Shown: positions 9,184-18,526 of the stretch, piece after piece
Layout of the letters: each line of letters starts with the position of its first letter
Numbering within the stretch: the stretch's first letter is position 1
Assembly: GCF_000633255.1 (NCBI RefSeq)
Contig: NZ_AYMJ01000008.1
Coordinates: forward strand, 1-64,000
DNA: 64,000 nucleotides
Direction of reading: 5' to 3'
From: Pseudomonas sp. H1h
GTDB lineage: Bacteria > Pseudomonadota > Gammaproteobacteria > Pseudomonadales > Pseudomonadaceae
Made by a program: the position numbers and the translations under genes
The notes under the pieces: model-generated
The model's database searches: none
What the model saw: the letters and a program-made list of their open reading frames with translations, nothing else
What the model was told of the DNA's origin: nothing

Positions 9184-9756
9184 TCAGTCAGCGACCCGGA
9201 TGCTCAGGGTGTTAGCCATACGGTTCCCCACCCCGGCACTCTGGTTCACCTGAATCACCCCTCGGCTGCCGGTGAAGGCCTGATCACTTGTCGTGACCTG
9301 GCGACTGCCGGGTGAGGTGCCAGTTGCTCCTGAGCTCGGTAAAAGCGCCACGTTCTGTTGCGACAGGGCGCTGTCGTCAACGCTTTGCGGGGCAGCACTG
9401 ATGCTGACGCGCGTCACGTTGGCCATCTGGTTGTTGGCCCCGGCGCCCTGGTTCACGCCCAGGATTCCGTTGCCATTACTGAAAGAGTTACCGCCAATGG
9501 TGGCGCTGGCGTTCATCGACGGATTGGCAGGTGTATCGAGCTTTTGCCTGACGATGGTTGAGGCGCTGGCGTTGGTGCCGATAGCGATTGCCTTGGTATT
9601 GGTCTGTTGCATCTGGTCGCCGGCTGCCTGGTTGACGTTGAAGTTGCCGCGGTACTGCACACCGGTGTCCTGAATGTCTGCGTTGTTCACTGAACTGGGA
9701 TCGGCCATCACACTGGCGCAGCCGAAGAGGGCAAGCAGCAGAAGGGAACGATTCAT
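9184..9756 (-). CDS. fapB: FapB, amyloid nucleator subunit
   Basis: 190 residues with a signal peptide ending near CASVMA. It carries three Fap-type repeats with cores RGNFNVNQAAGDQMQQTN, GILGVNQGAGANNQMAN and GVIQVNQSAGVGNRMAN, homologous to those of FapC but without the CxxC. FapB is regarded as the nucleator and minor subunit of the fibre. It starts one base after the fapA stop (TGAAATG), so the two are translationally coupled. Confidence 0.92.
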   Translation of the reverse strand: MNRSLLLLALFGCASVMADPSSVNNADIQDTGVQYRGNFNVNQAAGDQMQQTNTKAIAIGTNASASTIVRQKLDTPANPSMNASATIGGNSFSNGNGILGVNQGAGANNQMANVTRVSISAAPQSVDDSALSQQNVALLPSSGATGTSPGSRQVTTSDQAFTGSRGVIQVNQSAGVGNRMANTLSIRVAD

Positions 9757-9757
9757 T

Positions 9758-10207
9758 TCATTGGCCTCCAGCCATGCGGGTCAGCGGTGCCAGACCGGTG
9801 CTCAACGAGCGATTGATCGTGTTGGAGATCGTGCCGCCACCCCCGCCACCGTGACCGGCACTCATGCCTGGCAGGCCGTTAGGGTTGGTCAGAACGTTCA
9901 TGCCGGGCATGTCCGAGTTCGGTGTGATGATGTTGCTGCGGATCGAGGAGCCGCTGGCTACACTGGCGAAGTCACCGTCATTGAGTTCGGTGCTGTTCAT
10001 CGCTTGATTGATTCGATCGGAAGGATTGGCATTGACCGTGGTCGGGTAGGGGTCTTTGCCACCGCTGCGTCCGATGGGAATGGGCTGGACGTCGCGGTTG
10101 AGAACGATCACGCCATTGCCTTCGGCCTGAACGTTGAAACTGATGAATGTGCTGGCTGCTGATCCGATCAGCAGAAGGCAGGTCAGGCCTTTATTGAAGT
10201 TCCCCAC
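9758..10207 (-). CDS. fapA: FapA, periplasmic chaperone-like amyloid accessory protein
   Basis: 149 residues, first gene of the operon. The start is a GTG at 10207 with AAGGA nine bases upstream. An N-terminal hydrophobic signal segment (LTCLLLIGSAASTFISF) is followed by a Ser/Asn/Gly-rich mature region containing HGGGGGG near residue 120. FapA influences the proportions of FapB and FapC in the fibre. The position directly ahead of fapB and behind a sigma-54-like promoter supports the call. Confidence 0.87.
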   Translation of the reverse strand: MGNFNKGLTCLLLIGSAASTFISFNVQAEGNGVIVLNRDVQPIPIGRSGGKDPYPTTVNANPSDRINQAMNSTELNDGDFASVASGSSIRSNIITPNSDMPGMNVLTNPNGLPGMSAGHGGGGGGTISNTINRSLSTGLAPLTRMAGGQ

Positions 10208-10261
10208 GGCGGCAATTCCTTCTTCAGTGGGCTGGCTCTTGTCAGCGTTGGGAAGGAGAGA

Positions 10262-10276
10262 GCGAAAGCTGTGCCG
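10262..10276 (-). promoter_or_regulatory. Candidate sigma-54 (-24/-12) promoter of fapA
   Basis: Read on the minus strand the site is CGGCAC-AGCTT-TCGC, against consensus TGGCAC-N5-TTGC. It has one mismatch in each box and exactly 12 bases between the invariant GG and GC. It predicts a start near 10250, giving a 5' leader of about 40 bases before the fapA GTG. A sigma-54 activator gene at the other end of the operon fits this. Confidence 0.65.
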
Positions 10277-10338
10277 GTTTTGAGTTGTTGTTGATTTTCA
10301 ACGGGTTGGCGATGAGCCGTGTGGCGCTGATACACAAG

Positions 10339-10358
10339 CTGTTTCAGCGCTGAAACAG
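10339..10358. promoter_or_regulatory. Perfect 20-bp palindrome, likely activator site 1
   Basis: CTGTTTCAGCGCTGAAACAG is a perfect dyad centred about 75 bp upstream of the -24/-12 element of fapA, a normal position for an enhancer-binding protein. It has no hairpin-terminator context, so I read it as a protein-binding site. Confidence 0.65.
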
Positions 10359-10420
10359 TCAGGCAGGCAACCACCCGGTCAATGTCGGCGCAAAGCTCTG
10401 GAACAAGGGTTTGCCGGGGA

Positions 10421-10440
10421 CTGTTTCACGCGCGTAACAG
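10421..10440. promoter_or_regulatory. Second operator-like site, imperfect copy
   Basis: CTGTTTCACGCGCGTAACAG keeps the outer CTGTT/AACAG arms and the 20-bp length of the perfect palindrome at 10339-10358. Centres are 82 bp apart, close to eight helical turns, as expected for cooperative binding of an enhancer-binding protein. Confidence 0.5.
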
Positions 10441-10542
10441 ATATTCTGACAAAACGATGAAGGCCATTGAAATGGCTGCTTTGCGCTGGAGTGGGTGTTT
10501 CAGGAATGGACACTTGTGCCCCGAGAGGGGCTGTTCGCCGGG

Positions 10543-11067
10543 TCAATCAGCCAATAAATCAGCGACCGCCTCGAAAGCCTGCGCGCGGCGCTCATCCCAG
10601 TTGCCCTGAATGATCTGCAGCGTTTGCCCATGCTGTTCAAGCCAGTCGCGGGTGGCTTGAAAGAACGCCATGCGCTCGCTGAGTTGCGGTTGGCAACGCT
10701 GGCCATCGTCGGTCCAGTCGATCTGCTCCGGCGACAACACCAGGTGCAGGTCGTAATGCCGCGCCAGCAGTTCGGGTTCCAGCCATGCCGGGCAGGCGCC
10801 AAACAGAGTCTGGCTCCAGAGGATATTGCTCAGCAGGTGGGTGTCGAGAATCAGTAGTTCGGGGCGCTGCGCCCGGGCCTGATCTTCCCACTGCAACTGC
10901 CCACGGGCGATGTCGGGGATGTCGTTGAGGCAGGTATCGCGCGGATTCTGTTCGATGAACCAGCGCACGTATTCATCCACCCGCAAACCACCAAAGTGTG
11001 CCTGAAGGCCGGCCGCCAGCCAGCTCTTGCCCGTGGACTCCGGGCCGGTCAGGACCACGACCTTCAT
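10543..11067 (-). CDS. NadR-like nicotinamide riboside kinase (AAA family ATPase)
   Basis: 174 residues with an N-terminal P-loop GPESTGKS (residues about 8-15) of the type found in the ribosylnicotinamide kinase half of NadR. It lacks the HTH and adenylyltransferase domains of enterobacterial NadR, so it is a stand-alone kinase. The expected role is phosphorylation of imported nicotinamide riboside to NMN. The ATG at 11067 overlaps the stop of pnuC by four bases (ATGA), so transporter and kinase form a translationally coupled NAD salvage pair. The longer frame to 11094 lies within pnuC and is unlikely. Confidence 0.85.
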   Translation of the reverse strand: MKVVVLTGPESTGKSWLAAGLQAHFGGLRVDEYVRWFIEQNPRDTCLNDIPDIARGQLQWEDQARAQRPELLILDTHLLSNILWSQTLFGACPAWLEPELLARHYDLHLVLSPEQIDWTDDGQRCQPQLSERMAFFQATRDWLEQHGQTLQIIQGNWDERRAQAFEAVADLLAD

Positions 11068-11627
11068 GGCTGCAACGCCGGATCGGCGCGCCATTCACGC
11101 CAGCCTTGCAGCGCAATCAGGGTGAACAGGGCATACAGCGCGGCGGTGAGGTAAAGCCCCTTATAAAGAAACAGACCGACGAAAATCACGTCCAGCACGA
11201 ACCACAGCGCCCAGCATTGCAGGCGCTTCTGCGCCATCCACAATTGCGCGACGAGGCTGAACGCCGTCAGTGCGGCATCGAGCCACGGCTGTGCGGCGTC
11301 GGTCCAGTGCGCCATGGCCGCGCCGAGCAGCAGACTGCCGAGGGCGCCCGCGCTCAGGCCGAGCAGGATCGAGTGCCGGTCCAGACGCGTGACGTCGCGC
11401 CCGTCGTGCATTGTTCCGGCACGGGTCCATTGCCACCAGCCGTAAACTTGCAGTGCGGCGTAGATCACTTGCAGCAACATGTCCGAATACAGCTTCACGT
11501 CATAGAAGATCCAGCTGTACAGCAACACCATGACCAGGCCGATCGGCCAGCACCACGGATTCTGTTTGACCGTCAGCCAGACGGCGATCACGCCGAGGGC
11601 GGCGGCAAACAGTTCAAGCCCGGACAT
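11064..11627 (-). CDS. pnuC: PnuC nicotinamide riboside transporter
   Basis: 187 residues, mostly transmembrane, with PnuC-type features: NPWCWPIGLVMVLLYSWIFYD in the first third and QVYGWWQW after it. PnuC carries nicotinamide riboside by facilitated diffusion, with trapping by the downstream kinase, to which it is fused by an ATGA overlap. The ATG at 11627 follows AAGGA. The upstream extension to 11672 lacks family similarity. Confidence 0.9.
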   Translation of the reverse strand: MSGLELFAAALGVIAVWLTVKQNPWCWPIGLVMVLLYSWIFYDVKLYSDMLLQVIYAALQVYGWWQWTRAGTMHDGRDVTRLDRHSILLGLSAGALGSLLLGAAMAHWTDAAQPWLDAALTAFSLVAQLWMAQKRLQCWALWFVLDVIFVGLFLYKGLYLTAALYALFTLIALQGWREWRADPALQP

Positions 11628-11723
11628 GTGGCTTCCTTGGAGGGAGTTGAGGAGGGAGCGGATTGTACCCAAAAACCTGTTGGAACGAGCCTGTTACCGA
11701 TTTTTACGGAACCGATTAACCCA

Positions 11724-11812
11724 GTGGGAGCGAGCCTGCTCGCGAAAGCGGTGTACAGCCACATTGAGATTGACTGACACGACGCCTTCGCGAGCAGGCT
11801 CGCTCCCACAGG
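11724..11812. repeat. REP pair (inverted)
   Basis: GTGGGAGCGAGCCTGCTCGCGA and its inverse flank a spacer of about 45 bases, forming a classic Pseudomonas REP doublet. It lies between the pnuC promoter region and the stop of the chemoreceptor gene. Confidence 0.9.
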
Positions 11813-11819
11813 TTATGGC

Positions 11820-13454
11820 TTAGACGCGGAACTGGCGCAACAACTGGTTCAACTGCTCACTCAACTGCCCAAGCTTGACGCTCGCTGCACTCGACTGCTC
11901 CGCCGCCAGCGCCGTGCTGTGGGACAGGCCGGCCGCCTGGGTGACGTTCTGGTTGATGTCCTCGACCACATGCGCCTGTTGCAGCGTGGCGCTGGCAATC
12001 GAGGCGTTCAGGCCGTTGAGATTGCGCAGCGCCTGGCCGATGGCATTCAGGCTGGCGCCCGCGAGGCCGGCCTGTTCGATGGTCAGTTGCGAAGCCTTGC
12101 TGCTGTCGCCGATGACCTTGACCGCCGCTTCGGAGTGATTCTGCAGGCGTTCGATCATGGTCTGGATTTCCGCCGTCGACTTTTGCGTGCGCTGTGCCAA
12201 CAGGCGAACCTCGTCGGCCACCACCGCAAAACCCCGACCCTGTTCACCGGCGCGCGCCGCTTCGATGGCTGCGTTGAGCGCCAGCAGGTTGGTTTGCTCG
12301 GCAATCGAACGAATCACTTCCAGCACACTGCCGATCTGCGTGCTTTCCGCCGCCAGCGTGCGAATCACTTCGACCGCCTGATCAATGGTTCCGGACAACT
12401 TGTCGATCTGTTGCAGGCTGCCGTCGATGTTGATCTGGCCCTGTTGCGCCTGAGCTTCGGCATCGCGCATTTCAGCGGCGGCGTGCTCGGCATTCTTCGC
12501 TACATCCTGCACGCCGTAGGTCACTTCATTGATCGCGGTCGCCACCAGCTCCATCTGCTGCGATTGCTGCTGGCTGCGTTGCTGGGCCTGGGTGGCATCG
12601 TTGCCCAGTTCGCTGGACGACTGGCCCAGTGCGCTGGCCGAGACCTGCAAGTCACCGATGACCCGGCGCAATTTGGCGGTAAAGGCATTGAAGTGATGGG
12701 CCAGTTGCGTGACTTCGTCCTGGCCGTGAGTGTCGAGGCTGCGGGTCAGGTCGCTTTCGCCGCTGGCGATGTTGGCCATGGCGTTCACGGTTTCCTGCAG
12801 CGGGCGCACGATACTGCGGGCAATCAAAATCACCAGCAGGGCCATGATCACGGCAATCGCCAGACCGATCACCGTCGCCTTGATCACCTGGCCGCGAAAC
12901 TCGCTCTGCACATCATCGATATAGACGCCGGACCCGAGCACCCAGCCCCACGGTTCGAACAGTTTGACGTAGGAGGTCTTCGCCACCGGCTCGCTGGCGC
13001 CGGGCTTGGGCCAACGGTAATCGACCATGCCTGCGCCCTGGCTTTTGGCGATCGCAACCATTTCGTTGAACACCGCGAAACCGTCCGGATCGCGGATCGC
13101 CGAGAGGTTCTGGCCCTCAAGCTTGGGATTGGTCGGGTGCATGACCATCACCGGTGTGAGGTCGTTGATCCAGAAGTAGTCGCTCTGGTCGTAGCGCAAG
13201 CCACGGATGGCGGTCAGCGCCTGCTTTTGCGCGGCGTCGCGGGTGAGGGTGCCGGTGGTTTCCAGGTCGTGGTAGTAGGTCAGCAGGCCGCTGGCGGTCT
13301 GCACCACATGCTGGGTTTTCTGCGCCTTGGCGTGGTACAGGTCATCGTGGATCTGCTTGAGCATCAACACACCCAAGGTCAACAGCATGACCACGGCCAC
13401 AACCAAGATGAGCCACAAGCGTCGGCTGATCGACACACTGCGCAAGCTGTTCAT
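11820..13454 (-). CDS. Methyl-accepting chemotaxis protein with single Cache domain
   Basis: 544 residues. TM1 is at about 12-32, followed by a periplasmic sCache_2-type domain (about 35-190; motifs [15 protein letters not shown] and [13 protein letters not shown]), TM2 at about 192-213, HAMP, and a cytoplasmic signalling domain whose hairpin tip reads [32 protein letters not shown] (shown in part at 12190-12290). Family members with this ligand domain sense small carboxylic acids such as C2/C3 acids or malate; the ligand here is unknown. No terminal CheR-binding pentapeptide is seen. The gene is monocistronic and divergent from uppP. Confidence 0.93.
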   Translation of the reverse strand: MNSLRSVSISRRLWLILVVAVVMLLTLGVLMLKQIHDDLYHAKAQKTQHVVQTASGLLTYYHDLETTGTLTRDAAQKQALTAIRGLRYDQSDYFWINDLTPVMVMHPTNPKLEGQNLSAIRDPDGFAVFNEMVAIAKSQGAGMVDYRWPKPGASEPVAKTSYVKLFEPWGWVLGSGVYIDDVQSEFRGQVIKATVIGLAIAVIMALLVILIARSIVRPLQETVNAMANIASGESDLTRSLDTHGQDEVTQLAHHFNAFTAKLRRVIGDLQVSASALGQSSSELGNDATQAQQRSQQQSQQMELVATAINEVTYGVQDVAKNAEHAAAEMRDAEAQAQQGQINIDGSLQQIDKLSGTIDQAVEVIRTLAAESTQIGSVLEVIRSIAEQTNLLALNAAIEAARAGEQGRGFAVVADEVRLLAQRTQKSTAEIQTMIERLQNHSEAAVKVIGDSSKASQLTIEQAGLAGASLNAIGQALRNLNGLNASIASATLQQAHVVEDINQNVTQAAGLSHSTALAAEQSSAASVKLGQLSEQLNQLLRQFRV

Positions 13455-13759
13455 AACGCTGTCACTCCGATTTCTTTTTCTTGTAATAAATCAACGCCAG
13501 CATCCAACCACGTTTCGGTGGTCGGGCATACGCGACCCAAGTCGTATAACGCCGCAGCACTATTAAGGCTTGTCTGTTAGGATTTCGGCCCCGCGCATGA
13601 AAACCTGAATCCAAGTTGATATTTCACGGAATTTTGACCGTTTCGTGTGGATCCTGTGCGCGCGGAATCGGTACAGCAACAAACAGCTACGCTGAACGCA
13701 GTGAACGTTAGAAAAATATTATCGGGGCATGCCGGCGTGCATCGCTCTTTGGGGGATTG
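13455..13759. other. Divergent promoter region between chemoreceptor and uppP
   Basis: No gene is seen. The region separates the divergent chemoreceptor and uppP start codons and must hold both promoters. The last 50 bases before uppP are AT-rich (GTTAGAAAAATATTATCG). I cannot assign boxes with confidence. Confidence 0.4.
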
Positions 13760-14590
13760 ATGGATCTTTGGACCGCCTTGCAGGCACTGATTCTTGGAGT
13801 TGTAGAGGGGCTGACGGAGTTTTTGCCCATTTCCAGTACCGGACACCAGATCATTGTTGCCGACCTGCTCGACTTCGGCGGCGAACGGGCCATGGCGTTC
13901 AACATCATCATCCAGCTCGGCGCGATCCTGGCGGTGGTCTGGGAATTTCGTCGCAAGATTCTCGACGTGGTGATGGGCTTGCCGACCCAGCCGAGTGCGC
14001 GGCGCTTCACTGCCAATCTGCTGATCGCCTTTCTGCCGGCAGTGGTGTTGGGGGTGATATTTGCCGATCTGATCCACCAATACCTGTTCAACCCGATCAC
14101 CGTTGCGACCGCGCTGGTAATCGGCGGGGTGATCATGTTGTGGGCCGAACGCCGGCAGCATGAGGTACATGCCGAAACCGTGGACGAGATCACCTGGAAG
14201 GACGCGCTGAAAGTCGGGTTCGCCCAGTGCCTGGCGATGATTCCTGGCACCTCGCGCTCCGGCTCGACGATCATCGGTGGTCTGCTGTTCGGCCTGTCGC
14301 GCAAGACTGCGACCGAGTTCTCGTTCTTCCTGGCCATGCCGACCATGGTCGGTGCGGCGGTGTATTCCGGTTACAAATATCGTCATCTGTTCGTGCCGGC
14401 AGACTTCCCGGTGTTCGCCATCGGTTTCATCACCGCGTTCATCTTCGCGATGATCGCCGTGCGCGGTCTGCTCAAGTTCATTGCCAGCCACAGCTACGCA
14501 GCGTTCGCCTGGTACCGGATTGTCTTCGGACTGGTGATTCTGGCGACCTGGCAGTTCGGCTGGGTGGACTGGTCGGCGGCCAAGGCATGA
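13760..14590 (+). CDS. uppP: Undecaprenyl-diphosphatase UppP (BacA family)
   Basis: 276 residues, polytopic. It carries the family signatures [17 protein letters not shown] (about 13-29), with the catalytic Glu-rich segment, and [10 protein letters not shown] (about 160-170). UppP dephosphorylates undecaprenyl pyrophosphate, recycling the lipid carrier for peptidoglycan and O-antigen synthesis and conferring bacitracin tolerance. The ATG at 13760 gives the canonical MDLWTALQ start and is preceded by GGGGGA. The next gene overlaps its stop by four bases. Confidence 0.96.
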   Translation: MDLWTALQALILGVVEGLTEFLPISSTGHQIIVADLLDFGGERAMAFNIIIQLGAILAVVWEFRRKILDVVMGLPTQPSARRFTANLLIAFLPAVVLGVIFADLIHQYLFNPITVATALVIGGVIMLWAERRQHEVHAETVDEITWKDALKVGFAQCLAMIPGTSRSGSTIIGGLLFGLSRKTATEFSFFLAMPTMVGAAVYSGYKYRHLFVPADFPVFAIGFITAFIFAMIAVRGLLKFIASHSYAAFAWYRIVFGLVILATWQFGWVDWSAAKA

Positions 14591-15015
14591 GTGATTCACG
14601 CGCGCGTCGCCCGGACGGACGCCCGTCCGGTGGCGGCATTCAGCATTTGAAACTGAAACTGGCGGTGTTGCTGATCGTCTGCGCATTGCCGGCATTCGGC
14701 TCGCTGTCGATGTGGCTGCGCGGGATCTCGCTGGTGCCACTGACCGCCTACGGTGTGGTCAGCGTCTTGACGTTCTTCATGTACTGGACGGACAAACGCA
14801 AGGCGCGCGCCGATGCCTGGCGCACCCCGGAGAACATCCTGCACGCACTGGAACTGGCGGGCGGCTGGCCCGGCGCGTTGATCGCCCAACAGGTGTTCCG
14901 GCACAAGACGCGCAAGGTGTCATTTCAGATTCTGTTCTGGGCGATCGTGGCATTGCACCAGGTGTTCTGGATCGATCAGCTGTTTATCGGCTCGAACCTG
15001 CTTTCACTGTTCTAA
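14587..15015 (+). CDS. DUF1294 membrane protein
   Basis: 142 residues. A basic N terminus (about 1-22) is followed by two hydrophobic segments (about 24-60), then the DUF1294 core with [20 protein letters not shown] and [26 protein letters not shown], and a final hydrophobic helix. Function is unknown. Some DUF1294 proteins carry a cold-shock domain in front, which this one lacks. The ATG overlaps the uppP stop (ATGA), so the two are co-translated. Confidence 0.85.
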   Translation: MSDSRARRPDGRPSGGGIQHLKLKLAVLLIVCALPAFGSLSMWLRGISLVPLTAYGVVSVLTFFMYWTDKRKARADAWRTPENILHALELAGGWPGALIAQQVFRHKTRKVSFQILFWAIVALHQVFWIDQLFIGSNLLSLF

Positions 15016-15031
15016 AGCACCACAAATCCCC

Positions 15032-15121
15032 TGCAGGAGTGAGCCTGCTCGCGATAGCGGTGTATCAGTCGACATCTCTTTGACAGATACGACGCCATCG
15101 CGAGCAGGCTCACTCCTACAG
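15032..15121. repeat. REP pair (inverted)
   Basis: An AGGAGTGAGCCTGCTCGCGA unit and its inverse are separated by about 50 bases, between two convergent genes. It is the GTGAGCC variant of the repeat. Confidence 0.88.
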
Positions 15122-15129
15122 AGATGGTG

Positions 15130-15489
15130 TCAAAGCAGTAATCCAACCTGGGTTTTCTTCGGCAGCTTGCTCGCCACCAACTGATGCGATCGCGTCAGCA
15201 ATCCTTGCAGCTCCTCGGCGCTCAGCGGGTAGGGCGGATGCATGATGATCCACTGCGCCCGCGCCAGATAAGGCGCCGGATGAATGCCCGGGCGGTCGCA
15301 ATGGCCGAGAAACAGATCCTTGTCGACCTTGAATGCCAACGAATCCCCGCGCAGCCCCTGCAAGGCGAACATCTTGTTGCCGGCGATCGAAAACACCCGC
15401 ACGCCCCCCCATTTGTAATCCTCCTGCGCGCCCGGCAAGGCCAGGCAGAAGGCGGCGACATCCGCTTCGTTCATTTTTCCCTTGGTCAT
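15130..15489 (-). CDS. MmcQ/YjbR family protein
   Basis: 119 residues with the YjbR/MmcQ (CyaY-like fold) pattern: LPGAQEDYKWGGVRVFSIAGNKMFAL near the start, FLGHCDRPGIHPAPYLARAQWI in the middle, and LTRSHQLVASKLPKK at the end. The family is described as double-wing DNA-binding or of unknown role. Its ATG at 15489 overlaps the stop of the upstream LysR gene by four bases, so the regulator and this protein share one mRNA. Confidence 0.85.
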   Translation of the reverse strand: MTKGKMNEADVAAFCLALPGAQEDYKWGGVRVFSIAGNKMFALQGLRGDSLAFKVDKDLFLGHCDRPGIHPAPYLARAQWIIMHPPYPLSAEELQGLLTRSHQLVASKLPKKTQVGLLL

Positions 15490-16394
15490 AACAGTCGCTC
15501 CCCACACGCATTGAACGATTCGACCAGATGGTCGATCCACGCCCGCACCGCCGGCATCACCCCGCGCCGATGCGGATACACCGCCTGCAACCAGCCGCCA
15601 GGCAACGACCACTCGGGCAGCAATTGCACCAGCGCGCCACTTTCGAGATCGGCTTCGCAATACATCATCGGCAGCAGGGTAAAGCCCTGGCCGGCCAGCA
15701 CACAGGCCTTGCGTACGATGAAGTCATCGATGCCCAGCCGCGCTTCCATGTTCAGTTCGACACTGTTGCCCTGTTGATCGAGCAAGCGTACGTGCACCAT
15801 ACGGTCGGCTTCCAGCGCGCCGAGCACCGGCAGGTTCTTCAGGTCCTGCGGGTGGCTGATTGTTTTGCCTTCGACAAATGTCGGGCTGGCCACCACGACC
15901 ATTTGCGCCTGGCGCAGACGGCGGGTTACCAGCAACGGATCTTCATCGCCGAGTTCCCGCACGCGCAGTGCCACGTCGAACCCTTCAGCGACCAGATCCA
16001 CCCGGCGATTGAGCAGCACCACCTCCAGTTGCACCTGAGGGAATTTGCCGAGGAATTCGCTGATCACCCATGGCAACATTTCTCGCGCCAGGCCGGTCGG
16101 GCACGACACACGCAAGCGGCCGCGCGGCTCGCTCGACATGCTCGCGACCGCTTCGTCGGCCATTTCCGCTTCGAGCAACATCGCCTGACAGTGGCGCAGG
16201 TAACGCTCACCGACAGCGGTCAGGTTCAGTTGACGGGTGGTGCGTTGCAGCAGGCGGGCGCCCAGACGCTCTTCGAGTTCGGCAATGCGCCGTGACAAGC
16301 GTGATTTGGGAATGCCCAGCAAACGCCCGGCCGCCGCGAAGCCACCGGCCTCGACCACCTTGGCGAAATAGTAGAGATCGTTAAGATCCTGCAT
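15486..16394 (-). CDS. LysR-family transcriptional regulator
   Basis: 302 residues: N-terminal winged HTH (MQDLNDLYYFAKVVEAGGFAAAG...LSRRIAELEERLGARLLQRTTR) and a C-terminal effector-binding domain of the CrgA/aaeR-like type. It is divergent from azoR with 125 bp between them, the classical arrangement for a LysR regulator of the neighbouring gene. Control of azoR is therefore likely but inferred. Confidence 0.92.
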   Translation of the reverse strand: MQDLNDLYYFAKVVEAGGFAAAGRLLGIPKSRLSRRIAELEERLGARLLQRTTRQLNLTAVGERYLRHCQAMLLEAEMADEAVASMSSEPRGRLRVSCPTGLAREMLPWVISEFLGKFPQVQLEVVLLNRRVDLVAEGFDVALRVRELGDEDPLLVTRRLRQAQMVVVASPTFVEGKTISHPQDLKNLPVLGALEADRMVHVRLLDQQGNSVELNMEARLGIDDFIVRKACVLAGQGFTLLPMMYCEADLESGALVQLLPEWSLPGGWLQAVYPHRRGVMPAVRAWIDHLVESFNACGERLL

Positions 16395-16519
16395 GAAAAG
16401 TCCACCGTTCTATCAGTGGGACGAACTATCGCATTGTCGGCGGCTAATCAGCTATTGGTTTCTTCCGTAGGATTGTCTCCATTCCGTCGCCGCCGGCGAT
16501 TCTTTCCAGGAGATTCCAC

Positions 16520-17131
16520 ATGAAACTGCTGCACATCGATTCGAGCATTCTGGGCGACAACTCGGCTTCCCGTCAGTTGAGCAGTCAAGTCGTCAAAGCC
16601 TGGCAAGCCGCCGAGCCTGCCGCCGTCGTGACCTATCGCGACCTGGCCGCCGACGCCATCAGCCACTTCTCGTCGACCACCCTGGTCGCCGCCGGCACCA
16701 CTGCTGAACTGCGCAACGCCGCACAACAGCATGAAGCTGAACTGAGCGCTTCGACCCTGGCTGAATTCATCGCTGCTGATGCCGTCGTTATCGCCGCACC
16801 GATGTACAACTTCACCGTACCGACCCAGCTCAAAGCCTGGATCGACCGCGTGGCCGTTGCCGGCCAGACTTTCCGCTACACCGAAGCCGGGCCTGAAGGT
16901 CTGTGCGGTGGCAAGAAAGTGGTCATCGTCTCTACCTCCGGCGGCATCCACGCCGGTCAGGCGAGCGGCATCGCTCACGAAGAGTACCTGAAGCTGGTTC
17001 TGGGCTTCCTCGGCATCACCGACATCGAAATCGTGCGTGCCGAAGGCCTGGCTTACGGTGATGAAGTGCGCAACAACGCGATGAGCGCTGCTCAGGCGAA
17101 GATCAGCGAGCAACTGTTCGCTGCTGCGTAA
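16520..17131 (+). CDS. azoR: FMN-dependent NADH-azoreductase
   Basis: 203 residues, flavodoxin-like fold, with the FMN-binding elements [14 protein letters not shown] (9-22), [17 protein letters not shown] (94-110) and STSGG (about 139-143). AzoR reduces azo dyes and quinones using NADH. The ATG follows AGGAG. The gene is divergent from a LysR regulator and ends before a clear terminator. Confidence 0.93.
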   Translation: MKLLHIDSSILGDNSASRQLSSQVVKAWQAAEPAAVVTYRDLAADAISHFSSTTLVAAGTTAELRNAAQQHEAELSASTLAEFIAADAVVIAAPMYNFTVPTQLKAWIDRVAVAGQTFRYTEAGPEGLCGGKKVVIVSTSGGIHAGQASGIAHEEYLKLVLGFLGITDIEIVRAEGLAYGDEVRNNAMSAAQAKISEQLFAAA

Positions 17132-17169
17132 GCATTGCGTAAAGACCAGCTGCCGTTCAGGTAGCCTCT

Positions 17170-17219
17170 CAAAAAACTCTGTATTCTGGTTCTGCAAGGG
17201 CCAGATGCGGAGTTTTTTG
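17170..17219 (+). terminator. Terminator of azoR
   Basis: AAAAAACTC pairs with GAGTTTTTT, enclosing a second short stem CTGG/CCAG. It sits about 40 bases after the azoR stop and ends in a T-run. Confidence 0.75.
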
Positions 17220-17367
17220 TTTCTGGCTGTTGCATAATCTGGCCCGGGTTATGCAGTCAAACGATCAACGTCTGAGTGCAACGCCGCGCCGGATCACCGA
17301 ACCACGGGGTTTCGGGCGTCGAAACACGAAGGATCTTTCGATTGAGTAACACAGGGTGGGCCATCCG

Positions 17368-18405
17368 ATGATGCGTCTTTGTGCAACGTTACTGATTTGC
17401 CTGCTCGGCAGCCTCGGTTCAGTGCATGCCGCGCCCGGGCGTCACCCTGTCTGGAGCGTCGGATATCACGAGATGACGTTCCTCGATCCTCTGGATCTGC
17501 AGCCGATGCGCGCCATCGCCTTTTATCCCTCCAGCGACCGCGAACACACCAGCCTGCTTGAGGGCTACACCGTCGAGGCCGGCGCCGACACCAAGGTCGC
17601 CATTGGCCGCTTCCCGATGCTGATGTTGTCCCACGGCAACACCGGCACCCCCATCGCGCTGCATGACCTCGCCACTTCGCTGGCACGCAAGGGCTTTGTG
17701 GTGGTGGCGGTGATTCATCCCGGCGACAACTCCAAGGATCACAGCCGGCTCGGCACCCTGAGCAATCTGTATGGACGGCCGATCCAGATTTCCGAAGCGA
17801 TCACCGCCACCCTCGGCGACCCGATGCTGTCGCCGTTCGTCAACGCCGATCAGGTCGGAGTGATCGGTTATTCGGCCGGCGGTGAGACCGCGTTGATCCT
17901 TTCCGGCGCGCAGCCGGACCTGGATCGTCTGCGCCGTTACTGCCAGGAACGCCCGGACGACCGCGATGCCTGCAACACCCAGGGCGAGCTGATCGTCGAT
18001 CGGGATGACTTGCAGCCCGTAGCCGATCCGCGCGTGCATGCGTTGTTGCTGATGGCACCGCTGAGCCTGAAGTTCGGTCGTCACACCCTGGCGGATGTGC
18101 ATGTGCCGGTGCTGCTGTACAGCGGCGATGGCGACAAACTGGTGGCCTTCGACAAGAATGCTGCGGCGCTGGCGCGCAAGCTGCCGACTGCGCCGGACTT
18201 CAAATTGCTTGCCGGGGCAGGGCACTTCGTGTTCATGGCACCGTGCAACGAAGAGCAGATCCGCGCCATGCCGGCGCTGTGTACCGACGCCGACGGTGTG
18301 GATCGCGAAGACATCCATCGCAACCTGATTTCCGAAGCCGGACAGTTCTTTTCGCGTACGCTTGGCAAACCGAGCCGGGCGGGGATGCAGACCGCCGATC
18401 AGTGA
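17368..18405 (+). CDS. Secreted alpha/beta hydrolase (dienelactone hydrolase-like)
   Basis: About 345 residues. A signal peptide (MMRLCATLLICLLGSLGSVHA) precedes an alpha/beta hydrolase domain: oxyanion region LMLSHGNTGTP, nucleophile elbow GYSAGG, and a late His in GAGHFVFM. It resembles the periplasmic dienelactone-hydrolase/PAF-acetylhydrolase-like group. The substrate cannot be inferred. Two adjacent ATGs at 17368 and 17371 are possible starts. No operon partner is seen, and a REP pair follows. Confidence 0.85.
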   Translation: MMRLCATLLICLLGSLGSVHAAPGRHPVWSVGYHEMTFLDPLDLQPMRAIAFYPSSDREHTSLLEGYTVEAGADTKVAIGRFPMLMLSHGNTGTPIALHDLATSLARKGFVVVAVIHPGDNSKDHSRLGTLSNLYGRPIQISEAITATLGDPMLSPFVNADQVGVIGYSAGGETALILSGAQPDLDRLRRYCQERPDDRDACNTQGELIVDRDDLQPVADPRVHALLLMAPLSLKFGRHTLADVHVPVLLYSGDGDKLVAFDKNAAALARKLPTAPDFKLLAGAGHFVFMAPCNEEQIRAMPALCTDADGVDREDIHRNLISEAGQFFSRTLGKPSRAGMQTADQ

Positions 18406-18421
18406 ACGACTCAATTCCCCC

Positions 18422-18511
18422 CTGTGGGAGCGGGCTTGCTCGCGAAAGCGCCGTGTCAGTCAGTGCATCAGGTGACTGATACACCGCTTTCGCGAGCAAG
18501 CCCGCTCCCAA
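18422..18511. repeat. REP pair (inverted)
   Basis: GTGGGAGCGGGCTTGCTCGCGA and its inverse are separated by about 45 bases, between convergent hydrolase and MFS genes. Confidence 0.9.
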
Positions 18512-18526
18512 AAGGGACAATGTATT

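Noticed and set aside
11919..13580. Plus-strand frame of 553 codons
   Set aside because: Antisense to the chemoreceptor gene and composed of His/Arg/Gln-rich shadow sequence.
13577..14740. Minus-strand frame of 387 codons
   Set aside because: Antisense to uppP, which has clear signatures; no domain in the complement.
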